A stretch of DNA of 64,000 bases from Trissonchulus latispiculum (Eukaryota > Nematoda > Enoplea > Enoplida > Ironidae), in contig JASAND010022236.1 in assembly GCA_030248195.1 (NCBI GenBank), forward strand, positions 1 through 64,000. Reading direction: 5' to 3'. The translations under genes were made by a program, and so were the position numbers. Shown here one piece after another: positions 18,761 to 29,856 of the stretch (position 1 is its first letter; every line of letters starts with the position of its first letter). Under the pieces are notes generated by a model. That model did no database searches. It had not been told where the DNA came from and saw nothing but the letters and a program-made list of their open reading frames with translations.

Positions 18761-19363
18761 CTAAATGCACAGTTGCAGTCTCTGGGTAGTCGACGGAACG
18801 CTTGGGTTGTTTCGCTGTTTCCAGCTTGAAACCTGTGGTGCAGAATTTGATCTATTGTCGTCGAAAATCAAATTGAAATGGGCCAAGCTTCTTGATGATT
18901 CCATGCCAAGGATACACTGGTATGGGTTCTCGTCATTAATATATACTTGGTGTGACAATCGGTTTTGCCCTAGCTGTAACGTCACAGCTGCTGTGCATAA
19001 CAAAGGTAGGTTGTGACCAGTAACAGATGTTGCAAGCATAGGCGCTGTGTGCAACACAGTTGACCGAGGCAACACATTAGGGCGTAGAAGTGTTATCTGT
19101 GAACCAGTATCTACCAACGCTGTGACTCTGGAGCCATTGATTTTGATTTTAATCAGTGCGGGCTGCTGTTTGATACCAGAATCAGAAACAGTAGCGGTTA
19201 TAGTAGATAAAGGTTCCAGTGCTGCTGTGTGGTCTTCTGGGTTCTGTCCTGTAGAGCTAAACCTTTTAAACCTTGGTAGCCAAAGCGTTCTGATTTTATC
19301 GCTAAGTCGTCGTAAAAGGGACCCCACAGCTGGAGTGGGTCCGGTGGAACTCCGGAGTTTCAC
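18761..19363 (-). CDS. aspartic protease region of the left LTR element
   Basis: About 200 codons. The retropepsin core has VTALVDTGSQITLL (DTG active site), and later a CILGMESS loop that matches the second conserved box. The first ~100 residues are a linker rich in Ser and Thr. In this copy the frame is open throughout; the right copy has a private TAG at 40,671. It precedes the RT frame after a ~40-bp gap. Confidence 0.85.
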   Translation of the reverse strand: MKLRSSTGPTPAVGSLLRRLSDKIRTLWLPRFKRFSSTGQNPEDHTAALEPLSTITATVSDSGIKQQPALIKIKINGSRVTALVDTGSQITLLRPNVLPRSTVLHTAPMLATSVTGHNLPLLCTAAVTLQLGQNRLSHQVYINDENPYQCILGMESSRSLAHFNLIFDDNRSNSAPQVSSWKQRNNPSVPSTTQRLQLCI

Positions 19364-19374
19364 ACCTTGATATG

Positions 19375-20038
19375 TTACTTCTGTTCCCCGATATTTTCAT
19401 CCATGGTTGCAGTTTCGCGCTCAGGAAGAAGATAGCGGCCTCGTGTTTGTTGGATGTGGTTGCCGCATGCGGCCAGTAAATTAGGTATGTTAAAACATAC
19501 GACTAAGCTGATTGATGGGAAGACAGGGTATGACCAAAAAGCAGATAGAGACGTATAGACGTACGAGAAACACTCAATTTTGCCAGTATCCAACATGCAG
19601 ACCTAATAGAAAACCAAAGTAACCATTTTCCATGATAGTTCTCGTAAGCGATTTTGCTGCCTCTTTGGTGGAGGTTTGTTCGGTGAATCCCAAGTGGGTC
19701 AATACTAGTTCCTGTTTTCTTAGGTCTCCAAGGATATCGTTTAAAGATATATGGCTACGAATAGTATCCCAATTATAAACAAGTAGTTGGTGGAGGATAG
19801 TTTGCGGAAGTTGGAATTCCTGCACGTTCCAATCCCACTCAAAGACGCGAAGGTCTTCGGTGTCCTACGCAGTAACGAGTAGGGCAGATTCGCTTTGATA
19901 CAGGAATGATTTGCTATTTATTGTCATTGGGATTTCAAGTCCTTTCTGACAATCTGTTGGGTAAGATTCATAATGTATTATATTGGTTGTAGGATTAAAA
20001 GCTTTGGTTCATGGCCAGAAGTTGGAACGAAGGCTCAT
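19375..20038 (-). pseudogene. C-terminal part of the env-like region, left copy
   Basis: Two frames (19,574-19,825 and 19,375-19,596) cover a helical segment with heptad character followed by hydrophobic segments (FGFLLGLHVGYW; FPSISLVVCFNIPNLLAACG) that could be membrane-spanning. It is separated from the ectodomain-like part by the TTAA MITE at 20,043-21,017. This layout is what remains of an envelope-type protein in both arms. Confidence 0.5.
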
Positions 20039-20042
20039 TTAA

Positions 20043-21017
20043 GGTGGTGATTCCCTTTGGGCACATATTATTGGTTGACGGCCCAAATCAAGATGAAATT
20101 TGATGAAACTTTTCAAAATAAGTTCTTTTGGCATTCTAACACCCTCCGCGCAATCCCCCTTCAAAACTTTGACGTCTCCGTTCTGGGCGGTTTTTGCCAA
20201 TTTCTGACACTTTGACAGTAGCTGCATAGCTTAACCATATTCATTCGAAAGATCTTGCTAAGCTCTTTTTTTGCTTTTTAGAGCTCCTTTCTAGCTTTTC
20301 TCTATAGTGAGATATAGATGATTTTCTTATTTTGGCGTTAAAAACTTGTCATTTTTGAAGAAATCAAATAATCCGCCTTTCTTGAGCTACGCAAGCCGTA
20401 AAACTAAGCTAAGGGTGTCAGTTTGAAGGTCTCATCGAGGCCGATTATTCGTGACATTGTAATCTTCTAAATGCTATGCCGTACGCTGCTATCCTAAAAA
20501 TGTAGTTTTTGCAAAAACATGACAAATTTTTTCCAGCGACTGTGGAGCATTTACTATGCAAGCTAGAGGGTTGCCACTGACTGGACGTGTTTTACACAAA
20601 AATAGCCAGGGACCCTTTTTTAGTTGCACCGAATGCTGCTTTCTAGCTAAAGTGGTCGCTTGCCAAAGTTGGGAAAAGTAGGCAAAATCCAGGTTGCGTT
20701 TAGATTTTAGCTAATTTCTTTATAACGAAGAGCGATTTCATAATAAATAAAAAAGGGTCCCCAGCTATTTAATAGGAATCGAATGATGTGGCCGACGCCT
20801 CACGAAAAAATTAACTTTAATAGTCTGCAAAAAATCTGGAAAATTAAATTACTTCGAAAATGCAGTAAAATAATTTCCGAGAACTCACGTTAGGGTCACT
20901 GTATTCATTAGAAAGAGAAAAGATGGCAAAGAATTGAGATGAAAATGGCTTATTAACTCCAAGGAATGAATGAGTAATAATGGTTCAAATTTGATGTCTC
21001 CAAAAGGAATCACCACC
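20043..21017. mobile_element. 975-bp TTAA-flanked MITE inside the env-like region, left arm
   Basis: The ends GGTGGTGATTCCCTTTGG and the matching inverted CCAAAAGGAATCACCACC are bordered by TTAA (20,039-20,042 and 21,018-21,021). It is piggyBac-like and has no transposase. The same insertion is at 38,584-39,559 in the right arm, so it predates the duplication. Confidence 0.85.
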
Positions 21018-21272
21018 TTAACTGGTGACAAGGATACGCTTCGATTAGGTTACTGCTTGCCTTTGCGACCAGATTATTGCGCATTAATAGATGGCGCATG
21101 GCTAAGGTCGACTGTGAGAGCATATTCGCTCGGACCACTCTTACGAGTGATTGCATCGTCTGACAAGTCGTATATGCAGTATGTTGTGTTGAAATGCATA
21201 TCGGATTGCTTTGTCCAGTTCTAACTGAGTGGCTTGCAAAGTTGCAGCCAAGAGATCCGTTGTAATGATTCC

Positions 21273-22616
21273 TTACCCGTCTAGACCAGAATAGTCGCTA
21301 ATAGGTTCAGACGTTGTGTCTGCAGGCAGGTCGCCTCTTAACTGTCGTTTATGTAAGCGAGTCTTCGGGGTCGGTAGCAGGGTGGAGATATCTCTTGCTG
21401 AGAACAATCCCCGAACAGTGTCTCTAATTGATGGGTCTGGGGGCGTTTCCTTTATGACCCGATAGACAATTCCTTGGTCTGATACTTCTAGCGAGTTTCC
21501 CTTACAGTCCTGCGTAGTTTTTGGGGTAGATGTCGTGGTAAGCGCCAAGTTTCGGTCTTTGGATAACCAGGTTTCACCCAGTTGTTCCCCAGCAACATCT
21601 TTCCATTTTTAAATTGGACATTTCTCTGCAGGATCCACATCCCATATGAGGTAGGATGAATCTTTGAGTGCACATTCCCCAGTGTGGTAATTGCAGTGAC
21701 CGACCACACTAGCAGTGCTTTCCATGGTATTGGTTCCATGCACTTTATAAACCTTCGCCTCGTACAGATAGCAGTTGGTAGTTTCAAATTTCCACCATTT
21801 GCAGCAGTCTACGCCACCACCCGGATAGTACCAGTTCAGTTGATTTCGGGTGCGGTATATCTCTGCTGTTGGAATCAAATCACCGTGCGCACACTTATGG
21901 AAATTCTTCATTCGATGACACTCGGAAGCAGTAACGGTAACCTCTGTCGTCGATTCCTTCTTTAGATGTTCATCATCAAAGAAGTGAGTGAACGTCTGTA
22001 CCTCCTTCTGAATCATCACACACCTCCATGCTTTGGTTGCAAATTGCAAGTGGTTCCTTTTATAGATATGTAAAGTGGTAAGTCTGATCATATCTGGATC
22101 GTTTCTAGCGTCTACTAGTGTACTCAGTACCGGACCAGGTAAATTCCATAGAGTTCGAGATCCAGCCATGTTGTACAGCATCGGTGAGGAAGGTGAACTA
22201 ACATTTGTCGTTGCGACCACGCCGGCCATCAGTGTCATGAGCAACAACACACTTAGAAGCCATGGGTAAGCCACAGTTGAATACCACTGACTGGCCCTAT
22301 TTTTGCGCTGGTTACTTAAGGGGTCGGAAAGAGGCTGTTTCGCCCAAAGTTTTTCCGTGGGCCCACGGCGGGCATTCTGTTGACTTCTATTTCGTCCCTT
22401 AATAACGGTAGGCTGCTGAGCACCCCTACTTGTGTAGTCCGGTGTGCATTTGACACCAACCATGTCAACAAACGCAGCCGATTCATAGCGGTTCAACTGT
22501 TCACGCAGGCAATCATTCTCGCTTTCCAAGCGATGTTCATCTGAGTCGAACTCATCCTGAAAATCGGGCTCGTCCTCTGACTGATCTGCGTCATATGCGG
22601 TGCCTTCTTGGTTCAC
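21273..22616 (-). pseudogene. env-like glycoprotein region of the LTR element, left copy (unusual position)
   Basis: The main frame (21,609-22,616) has an acidic N-terminal part and a hydrophobic segment (LLSVLLLMTLMAGVVATT, about residue 120-138). After it come ~200 residues rich in cysteine and tryptophan pairs, with potential N-glycosylation sites, as in a viral ectodomain. The sequel (21,273-21,548) has a basic LHKRQ site. No family is named with confidence. The position is odd: it lies between gag and protease, whereas env of gypsy-type elements normally follows the integrase. The right copy has lost about 460 bp of the ectodomain. Membrane glycoprotein character is seen; envelope function is inferred. 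Confidence 0.55.
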
Positions 22617-22739
22617 TGCAACTGTTCCGACAACAACTGAGTCGCTCTCTGGCCTCTGTTCGCCAGCCTCAGCCGACTGTTCGTTGTCTTTGATCAGCTT
22701 CCCGAGGAAGCCGACACTGATTCATCATGGCCCGGCCGG

Positions 22740-23641
22740 TTACAGTTCAAACAAACAGGTTGGCCGGTACTTGTCCATCTTGGCTGTGGTTTTCTCTGGA
22801 AGATTTTGAGAACGCGGGCTTTTATACCCGCCAGCCTGATTTGGTCGGTAGGTACCTTCCTTTCGTCCTGGCTGAACAGACTCTAACTTCGTCAGTTTGT
22901 CCATAAGCCTCTTCTCCAAGCCTTCTATGGCTTTCTGACAAGGAGTTGGATCAGTGGTTACCGCTTTTACTTGATGTGTGTGTCCACGGTCCCCATTGGT
23001 ACGCCCTAGTTTACTTTCACGTTTGGCGCGATTCTGAGTTTTCCGGATTCTTTCTAACTCTTGCTTTACCTCCAGCAATTTGCTGTTGGGACTTTGCTTG
23101 GGTTTTCGGACGGCTCGCTCCTCTTTGCGTTCGATTAGGGCTTCTTGTCGCCTTGCTTCTGTAACTGCATTCTCGAAAGTTGCGGAAGGTTTCGCCAGAA
23201 AGGTTAGTCTGTCCTGAATATCACTCGTCAACCCAGCGAGGTACTGGCCTCGAAGCATTTGTTTTCTCGCCGTGTTTCAGAATTTAAGAGTTCAGAATTG
23301 ACAAGCTCCTTAACAGGCGTTCGGAACGCCTTTTCCAGGGCTTGGTAGAGCCGGCCATGATTAGCTTTCACTGTGTCTGGCAGGGAACGGTAAACGTCTA
23401 AGGCGTTGCCTCTCAGATAAGCTGCTAGTTTTAATAGTTTTTGAGCAGTCGTGAACTCTTCTGCTCGGGCCATCAGCTCCCAAAGTTCGATAAACTGATC
23501 AAAGTTTTCGTGTATGTCTCCGTGAAAGTATGGGAGCTTCAAGTCACGCTGTCTACGCCTACTATCTAGCAACTGTAATACTGAAGTTAATGAACTAAGG
23601 TCTCTCAGATCCTGCCGAATTGAGTTTATTTGGTCATCCAT
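22740..23641 (-). pseudogene. gag of the left LTR element, frameshifted
   Basis: The 5' frame (23,228-23,641) is a typical retrotransposon gag core: LPYFHGDIHENFDQFIELWE, LLKLAAYLRGNALDVY and a YQALEKAFRTP motif. It stops after ASTSLG, and the sequel (22,740-23,258) continues one base away with LAGLTSDIQDRL, a lysine-rich helix and a degenerate zinc knuckle (CLNC...H, last Cys lost). The ATG at 23,641 follows the 5' LTR and leader. The shift is shared with the right copy. Confidence 0.9.
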
Positions 23642-24084
23642 TTTCTGCAGAGGAATACGACTTTGATAGCGCTTAGTGCGTTCAGACTGAGGCTCTATTG
23701 GTTGCTCAAACTCAATCTAATGACGGTCCGATTGTAACGTCAAACTGGAGCATGCACTAAGTGCTGTTTAAACCATGAATCAAATGGCAAAAACCCGCGG
23801 CAAGTACTTTTAGTGTGGCACTTCGTTTAAGTTATACACAGGTGGTCTCCAGGTTCTGTTAAAGCTGAAATGGAATTCTTTGATTTTGTGTTTTTTGTTT
23901 TTATATTCGTCTCTCGTACCAGGTTGTCTGCCGGTGCACTTAGTGCTGAAAAGTCAACAATAGCAACAGGTAATACGAAGAATGTTATACAATCCTAAAT
24001 GAAACCGCACAGGTGGTCTTTGGCTGTTTCTCACAGTCTTAAAATTAGTACTGAAGTGTGGTGCTTTCCGTACGCCTAGGATAC

Positions 24085-24112
24085 TGAACGAAATTCTGCT
24101 CGCGACGCCAAA
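24085..24112 (-). other. primer binding site of the left LTR element
   Basis: Immediately inside the 5' LTR end (…CTGACA) and after two Ts the coding strand reads TGGCGTCGCGAGCAGAAT. It starts with TGG as required for pairing with a tRNA 3' CCA. The tRNA is not identified. Confidence 0.65.
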
Positions 24113-24427
24113 TGTCAGAGTCTGACGGTCCTAAGCGTGCGTTTCTTTTCTTGTGCTTTAAGAGAGAGACAGGAAGTTCGTTTACTTCCTCGTACGGATT
24201 ACGAAATAGTTTATTTCTATTTCTTCAGGTAGTCTGATCAGGTAACCTCTAGCTAAAAGAAAAGTACAGCGACCAACTATACACTTACTGGATGGTGCTT
24301 GCGGTTTACTTGAGAGTGATTACGGTAATCGGCGAAACGAAGGCGCAACTACAATGCTCAAGATCGTAATAACAGCTTAGGAAAAGGTGGCCTTTTTGAA
24401 AGATGTAAAATTCGCAATCATTTTACA
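24113..24427 (-). repeat. 5' LTR of the left element
   Basis: A 315-bp LTR, beginning TGTAAAA and ending CTGACA on the coding strand. It matches 36,078-36,392 and 48,111-48,426. Similarity to the right-arm LTR continues a few bases upstream (AGTCGCAGCAG), so the true 5' boundary could be slightly outside. Confidence 0.85.
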
Positions 24428-25576
24428 CTGCTGCGACTATGGAACCTGTTTTCAAAACGAGTAAGCGACACAAATTTCCATTTTATTTACGATTTCGAAA
24501 CAGTCACGTCATACGTACAAATCCAGTTAGCAGTTATTGCTGTACTTCTCTTAACCTTAATATCACGCATGTATTTATATCAGCGGATCTTGTTATAGTT
24601 GCATTGGAATTTACCGCAGTCTTCGCGACAATTTATTTTAACAGCAATATAATCAACGCAAGAGTTAATAGCTAAACCGTAGTTTCTGTTCACTACCGAC
24701 GTGTTTACATAGACTATAAATCCAGAAATTTGTCCCGTAAACAAGCAGAGGTGTTGAAATTCACTACGTTGTACTTCACAATTTTTACTTCATTGGATAT
24801 TCTTCCGCAGGTAATTAATAATCACAATTTTTACTTCATTGGATATTCTTCCGCAGGGAATTAATAATAAGTCGTTGGCAGTGACATTTGGATATTATCA
24901 TGTACTCTTGTAATTTCAATTCAACCTTGTCACGATGAACTATATAATAATGGAAAAAGCCATTAGTGAGGGATCATGGCGTAACTATTCAATTGGAAGC
25001 CTTTGAATAGCATTTTTTCAAACTGCGTGTGGACGCTAGACTCTAAAAATTTATCTTGTTTTTGTTGCCACAAGGGGCTGTATCATAGCTGAAAATAAGC
25101 GAAACAGGTGTATGCGAAATTGGTATATACTCTGCCACCCGCCTCCCCCCAGTAGACAGAATTAAGAAACAAGTAGACCCTTGTTTGGGTCTGTTCCTTT
25201 ATTTAGTGCAATCCCACAGATTTTTATTACACGTAAGATTGCACCGTTAGCAAAATTGTGGACCCAGCGGCGGTGTAGCTGGGCCTAGCCGGGGCGAAGT
25301 CGTTGGACATGAAAATATGGGGCCAGCGCTTTACATTTCATTCTAAGGTCCCGGCGCAATCCTAAAGGCGTCTCCACATATTTGATAAACCGCTAAATAA
25401 AATTGAGCTGAATCAATCTGAATAACGACGTGCCCTAATCGTTCACCATCATTTGCTGTGTGGTAATGAATTATTAATTAGAATGTATGATCCCTGAAAT
25501 TTTTTGAATATTTTATTGTCCTGAGATTAGTTATCCTGACGATGATGAGTTTGAACCACAAATCGGAATGCCACCA
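24428..25576. other. inner arm sequence without genes; 46-bp tandem duplication
   Basis: Pre-insertion genomic sequence carried in both arms. A 46-bp unit containing tttttacttcattggatatt is duplicated in tandem at 24,777-24,868. No coding frame is convincing. Confidence 0.5.
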
Positions 25577-26063
25577 CGTAACTTCCGGGGGGTCCCACCT
25601 AACACTAATTACAGCTTTACATTACTAAGCTTGTGTCTGCTCGGTGAATGGCCCATTAGCGTAAGGCTTACTGTAGGTAATTTATTAGTTATTTTAATTA
25701 ATTAATTATAACTTTAATTGGATATAGTGCAATTAAAAAACTAATTCGACAACGTTTTAGCATTTTTTCTGCTCTTTCCAATGATATAAAACTTGTTGCA
25801 GATTGCATTCCTATGAATTTTTGTATTGTGCAACAATTTTTATATCATTGGAAAGAGCAGAAAAATGCTAGAATGTTGTCGAATTATTTTTTAGTTGCAC
25901 TAACCCAATTAAAGTTATAATCAATTAATTAAAATAACTAATAAATTACCTACAGTAAGCCTTATGCTAATGGGCCAATCAGTTAGCAGACACACGCTTA
26001 TATATATGAAAGCGTGCAATTAGTGTTGGTTAGGTGGGCACCCCCCCCCCCCCCGGAAGTTAC
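25577..26063. mobile_element. ~487-bp fold-back MITE in the left arm
   Basis: Inverted arms of about 200 bp begin cgtaacttccgggg and share cccattagc, cttactgtaggtaattta and catttttctgctctttcc. The middle forms a near-perfect hairpin. The right-arm equivalent is 34,448-34,934. A TA target duplication is possible. Confidence 0.8.
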
Positions 26064-26374
26064 GGGTGTGTTGTAATGTAGCGATTACCAACAACTTGCT
26101 ACTGGAACTGCGCCCAAAGTATAACGCGCCTGGCCAAATATGGAGAGCCAGTCCGGCGTGAGTCTCGCCAGTAACAGATGTTACACGTACAACTAACTTA
26201 GCTAGGCCCAAATAAGCCCTAAATAACACACCTAAATAAAGATGGTTTAATAATGGCGCGCAGGCCGAAAAATGACACAGTTATATTGAATAGAAAGTAC
26301 ACACAAGTTATAACAATAATAACAACAATAATAGTGCCGAACTGGCGGTTACGTACAAGGGTAACAAACCTTTG

Positions 26375-27153
26375 TCCGTTTGTCCGTTTCTAGTTGTCCG
26401 TTTGTCCATTTGTCCGCTTGTCCGCTCACATACTGGTTCATACTTTACCTTTTTTCCGTTTGTCCGTTTAAGTTGTTGATTCACAGTTTACCGTTTGTCC
26501 GTTTGTCTGTTTGTCCGTAAGGGATGTCCGTTTACACTTTATCACCATAGGATAACGTGGGGGGGAATGGGGGGGTGCAGACCCCCCCCAGACCGACAAA
26601 AAACGGGTAGACCCCCTCAGCGAAAAGGAAAAAAGGGCAGACCCTCTCGTTCACAAAGGAAAAAAGGGTAGACCCCTCAGCGAACTTTACTAAAAATTGC
26701 TAATATTTTAGCAAATTTTAGCGATTTTTTCAAACAATTTCTTGAATATCGCTGAAAACTGTCATTTTTACTAATTTGTGGTCAAAAACGTTAAAAAATT
26801 GCAATTTTTACTAATTTCGGGGCAGACCCCCTTAAAATTTGGGAATTTTTCAGGGGTAGACCCCTCGCCGAGATCGGGGTAGACCCCCCCAGAATCGTAC
26901 CCCGTGTTAATGTATGTTTATCACTGCTCTACGTTTTCGGTTGTCCAAAAGCAAGAAGTATGAATCACTTCATAAAAGCAAACCAGACAAGGGGGCAAAT
27001 GGACAAACGGGAAAACGGGAAGGTGGGTATGAGCTGGAATAAGTTCAGCAAAACGGACAAACCGAGAAACGGAAATTGGGAGAAACAAACAAACGGACAA
27101 GCGGAAAATAGGTATGAACCAGGCTTTAGAGAGGGGAATACTTTAGCTATTAC
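26375..27153. repeat. low-complexity block of TTTGTCCG repeats and poly-C tracts
   Basis: Left of 26,540 are many ttgtccg words, right of 26,950 their complements (aaacggaca), and between them is a block with repeated gtagacccc motifs (26,553-26,905). This looks like a decayed inverted-repeat element with another inside it. It lies exactly where the last exon of the channel gene is expected. Confidence 0.45.
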
Positions 27154-29085
27154 CCAAAGCCCGAGCACACCACCAACGTTTGCTACAAACTGTTCCAGTG
27201 GCATTGTGGGATACTCTTTTCTGATAACAATATCAAAATGCTTGTATTGAAGATTTAGGTATAGTTTTGGCTGAGTCTTGTTTATGAAAAAGCCATCAGT
27301 TCCAGAATCCTTCATCCAGGGTAACTGTCCAACGGGCATGTCCAGACTACTGAAAAATATAATTCATTTATTTCGATATTTAAAATTTTATTCAAACTTT
27401 TGTTTTGTTTCATACTAAATAGACATGTCATCCCATTTGTTAATCAAGCTTGTAACAGAAATTACAATAAGCCCTAGTAGTCATTTCCTTTCACACACTT
27501 TATGTACGACAAAGACCAGGTGATCTCCTCTCGTTCACAAGAAGGTGGACAGTTATGACTGCACTGTATTGCTGTCTCCAATGTATTTGTTGCCGTAAAT
27601 GACACATGTTCAATAGCATCGCACGTCGGAACATCACTGAGATTGGTGAGATTCCGAAAGTAGACTGGAACGCAGCTCTTGTCTTCCAAAGCTTTGACAA
27701 AACACGCAGCCGCGCATGCAAAGGTGCTTTCCTTGCTTGGATTGCAGTGCTTACTTTGCCGATGCTTTACGGAACTAAACAATATTTTTGTTTCGGTTTT
27801 GGATGGAACCAGAACATAGTTGAACGATACTGCCGAAGAATGATGCAGCAGTAGTCGAACGCCACTGCTTGGTGGCATACCGACTTCTGGTTCAAGCTGC
27901 TCTTCGTCAGGAAAACTAATTTCGTATCTTGCTCCTACAAAAAGATAAAAATAAAAATAAATATTCGACAATTAATACTGACGGCTAGCAATTATGTAGG
28001 ACAAGTTGTTATTCTGCTTGACCTTGTTTCACAAAATTGCGAATAAAAGGTCATTCAGCCAATATTTTAACCGCTTCGTCAAATAGTTTACAGTATATGT
28101 ATGAATATTATTTACTATGTACCTACGTATTTAACCTGACGTTAACCCAAAGCCAGCACACGTAATCGGGGTAAAAATCGCAACAATAAATCTTAATAGT
28201 AAATTGTGTATAATTTAATGCCAATACACTCATCATTGAATTAAACTACAGAACATTTCATGATGCATGTCATGGTTAATGCCAAGGTATGAATTACACG
28301 TTACCTGCTGAAGAATATCCTATATAGGTTTGCCTTACATGACCCAAGTAGGGACACATGCCACTGAATGTGATATAGTAATCCTGACAAATGTGGGAAC
28401 AGTTAGTGGTCAATCCCCCCAACCAGCATCCAGAAACTAGCTCTTCGCAGTCAACAGAAAGCTGACGAACCAGCATTTCAGTTGACCACCCTTTCTGTTT
28501 CATTACTCGCTCCACCAAATGCTTGCCCTCCGCAAAGTAGTGCGTCGTCATCAGAGTCGTTGCCGACTCCAGTACTCTCATGTTGGATGCGTCGGCCACC
28601 GGTATGAAGAGCAGACCGAGATAGAAACTGGCCTTGATGTAGTTCTCTTCTCCAAATATGGCCAAAACTTTTTCTTTTTTAAATCTGAAACTCAAAGCTT
28701 AACTCAACCTCAACAGCAGTGCTATGAATGCATCCTTTTTGTCTTGGAGCTGAATTACTATTCGAATCTATGGATAAAAGAAAGGTCGTTTAGTTTCTTC
28801 GCTCGAAGAGAAAGTACATAATACATACCTATACGTTATTGTATACCTATTTGGTGGGCAAATTATGAGATTTGGAAGATCTACAGACTGGTGCAGCTCA
28901 TGAGTTTCTTCAATTGCCGTTGGAACACTCATAAAAGTGATCACTACCATTGTAATATAGTAAGCACTAACGCCCAATGCTACACAAAAACACAGGATCC
29001 AAAATATTCGCAGTCTTCCTTGTGATGTTATGATGTCGGGTATTCCATGAACGGAGCTGCTTTCAAGACTTTTGACTGCTGACAT
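27154..29085 (-). CDS. DEG/ENaC-type sodium channel gene, four exons, last exon missing
   Basis: Exons 28,829-29,085, 28,305-28,684, 27,508-27,934 and 27,154-27,349 join with consistent phases (2, 1, 2, 0) to 420 codons. DEG/ENaC subunits form trimeric amiloride-sensitive cation channels. Exon 1 has the N-terminal SSVHGI motif and TM1 (about residues 27-50), then LPNLIICPPNRY. Exons 2-3 hold the cysteine-rich extracellular domain, including CPPSCEREEITWS. Exon 4 reaches the pre-TM2 motif GGVLGLW and stops at a GT donor. The GxS selectivity filter and TM2 should follow in a further exon, but none is seen before the repeat block and the inverted arm. The gene is therefore truncated here or its last exon lies far away. 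The ATG at 29,083-29,085 fits the family. Confidence 0.85.
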
Positions 29086-29856
29086 TTTTAAGCAGAACTA
29101 ATAGCCTACTGAAACAAACTGATATTAATATAGACGACTATTTATGCTCTATGCTTCCAGTGGATATCTTCAGTCCACTAGTGCAATGTATATATTGATC
29201 ATATTGGATGTGATGGTAGATTGTTGAGACGTTCAGTTCCTTATCCGATGGTTGGTGGGTCGAATTTCCGTCTCTACAAGGCTTTTACCAATCCCCTTGA
29301 CCAGGAAACTGAGCACCTGTCGGCTTACTGTCGGCTGCTCTAGCTACCAAAGCTATCCATCCTTAATTGTTCAGTAAATACCAACCAATCACTATAGTGG
29401 GAAGGTAACAGGTGTCCGTGTTCTGGCGTAAAGGCTGAGGACGGCTGGCCACCCTTCCACAGTCAAAAATCGGGTAGTTATTCCTGGTTACGGATTGTGA
29501 AGCGGTGGAAAGCACCTGCAGCTCATGCCCCATGCATTCGACAAGAGAGTTCGCTAATCGAATCTGTCAAAAAACAGTTATTTTGAAAATGAGTAAAAAG
29601 AGCAGAATCCGTGACCATAAAATTTTTCATGGCGGACCCCTCCCCTTAATTTTAATTAATCCGGCATTAAAGAAACAGCTGTTAAAATTTTAATCCGGCT
29701 GAAATCTTAGTCCTTTAAATCCGACCAATTTAATCTTTAAAGAAAAATCTCATAGAAGCATCTTTTACAATCATATAATTGCTATCAAGTGTATTGTGAG
29801 AACAAAGAACAGAAATAAATGTCTTCTTTTTAATGAAGCTGCCTTATTATGTACTT
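29086..29856. other. intergenic interval upstream of the channel gene
   Basis: It presumably contains the channel promoter. A tRNA-B-box-like ggtgggtcgaatttccgtc near 29,250 could belong to a SINE remnant. No gene is seen. Confidence 0.35.

Larger units (their letters stand above)
7478..24427 (-). mobile_element. Ty3/gypsy-type LTR retrotransposon, left copy (degenerate)
   Basis: The element reads leftward. Its 5' LTR is 24,113-24,427 and a primer binding site follows. Coding remnants run in the order gag, env-like, protease, RT, RNase H, integrase, extra 3' frames. Its 3' LTR is reduced to 7,478-7,524. A 5.1 kb insertion (7,551-12,686) lies just before that remnant. Frameshifts and stops in gag, RT/RNase H and integrase make it inactive, and most are shared with the right copy. 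Confidence 0.9.
6316..26374 (+). repeat. left arm of the large inverted duplication
   Basis: From atttgataaattctatcag at 6,316 to gtaacaaacctttg at 26,374, the sequence is the reverse complement of 34,137-48,664, apart from insertions and deletions. The match covers the LTR element and also its flanks on both sides: 160 bp outside, ~1.9 kb inside. Shared MITEs lie in matching positions. The left arm is longer because of the 919-bp TTAA element and the 5.1 kb nested insertion. Confidence 0.9.

Noticed and set aside
20970..21224. 84-codon frame also present in the right arm
   Set aside because: Its conservation is due to the arm duplication; it overlaps the MITE border and is antisense to the env-like region.
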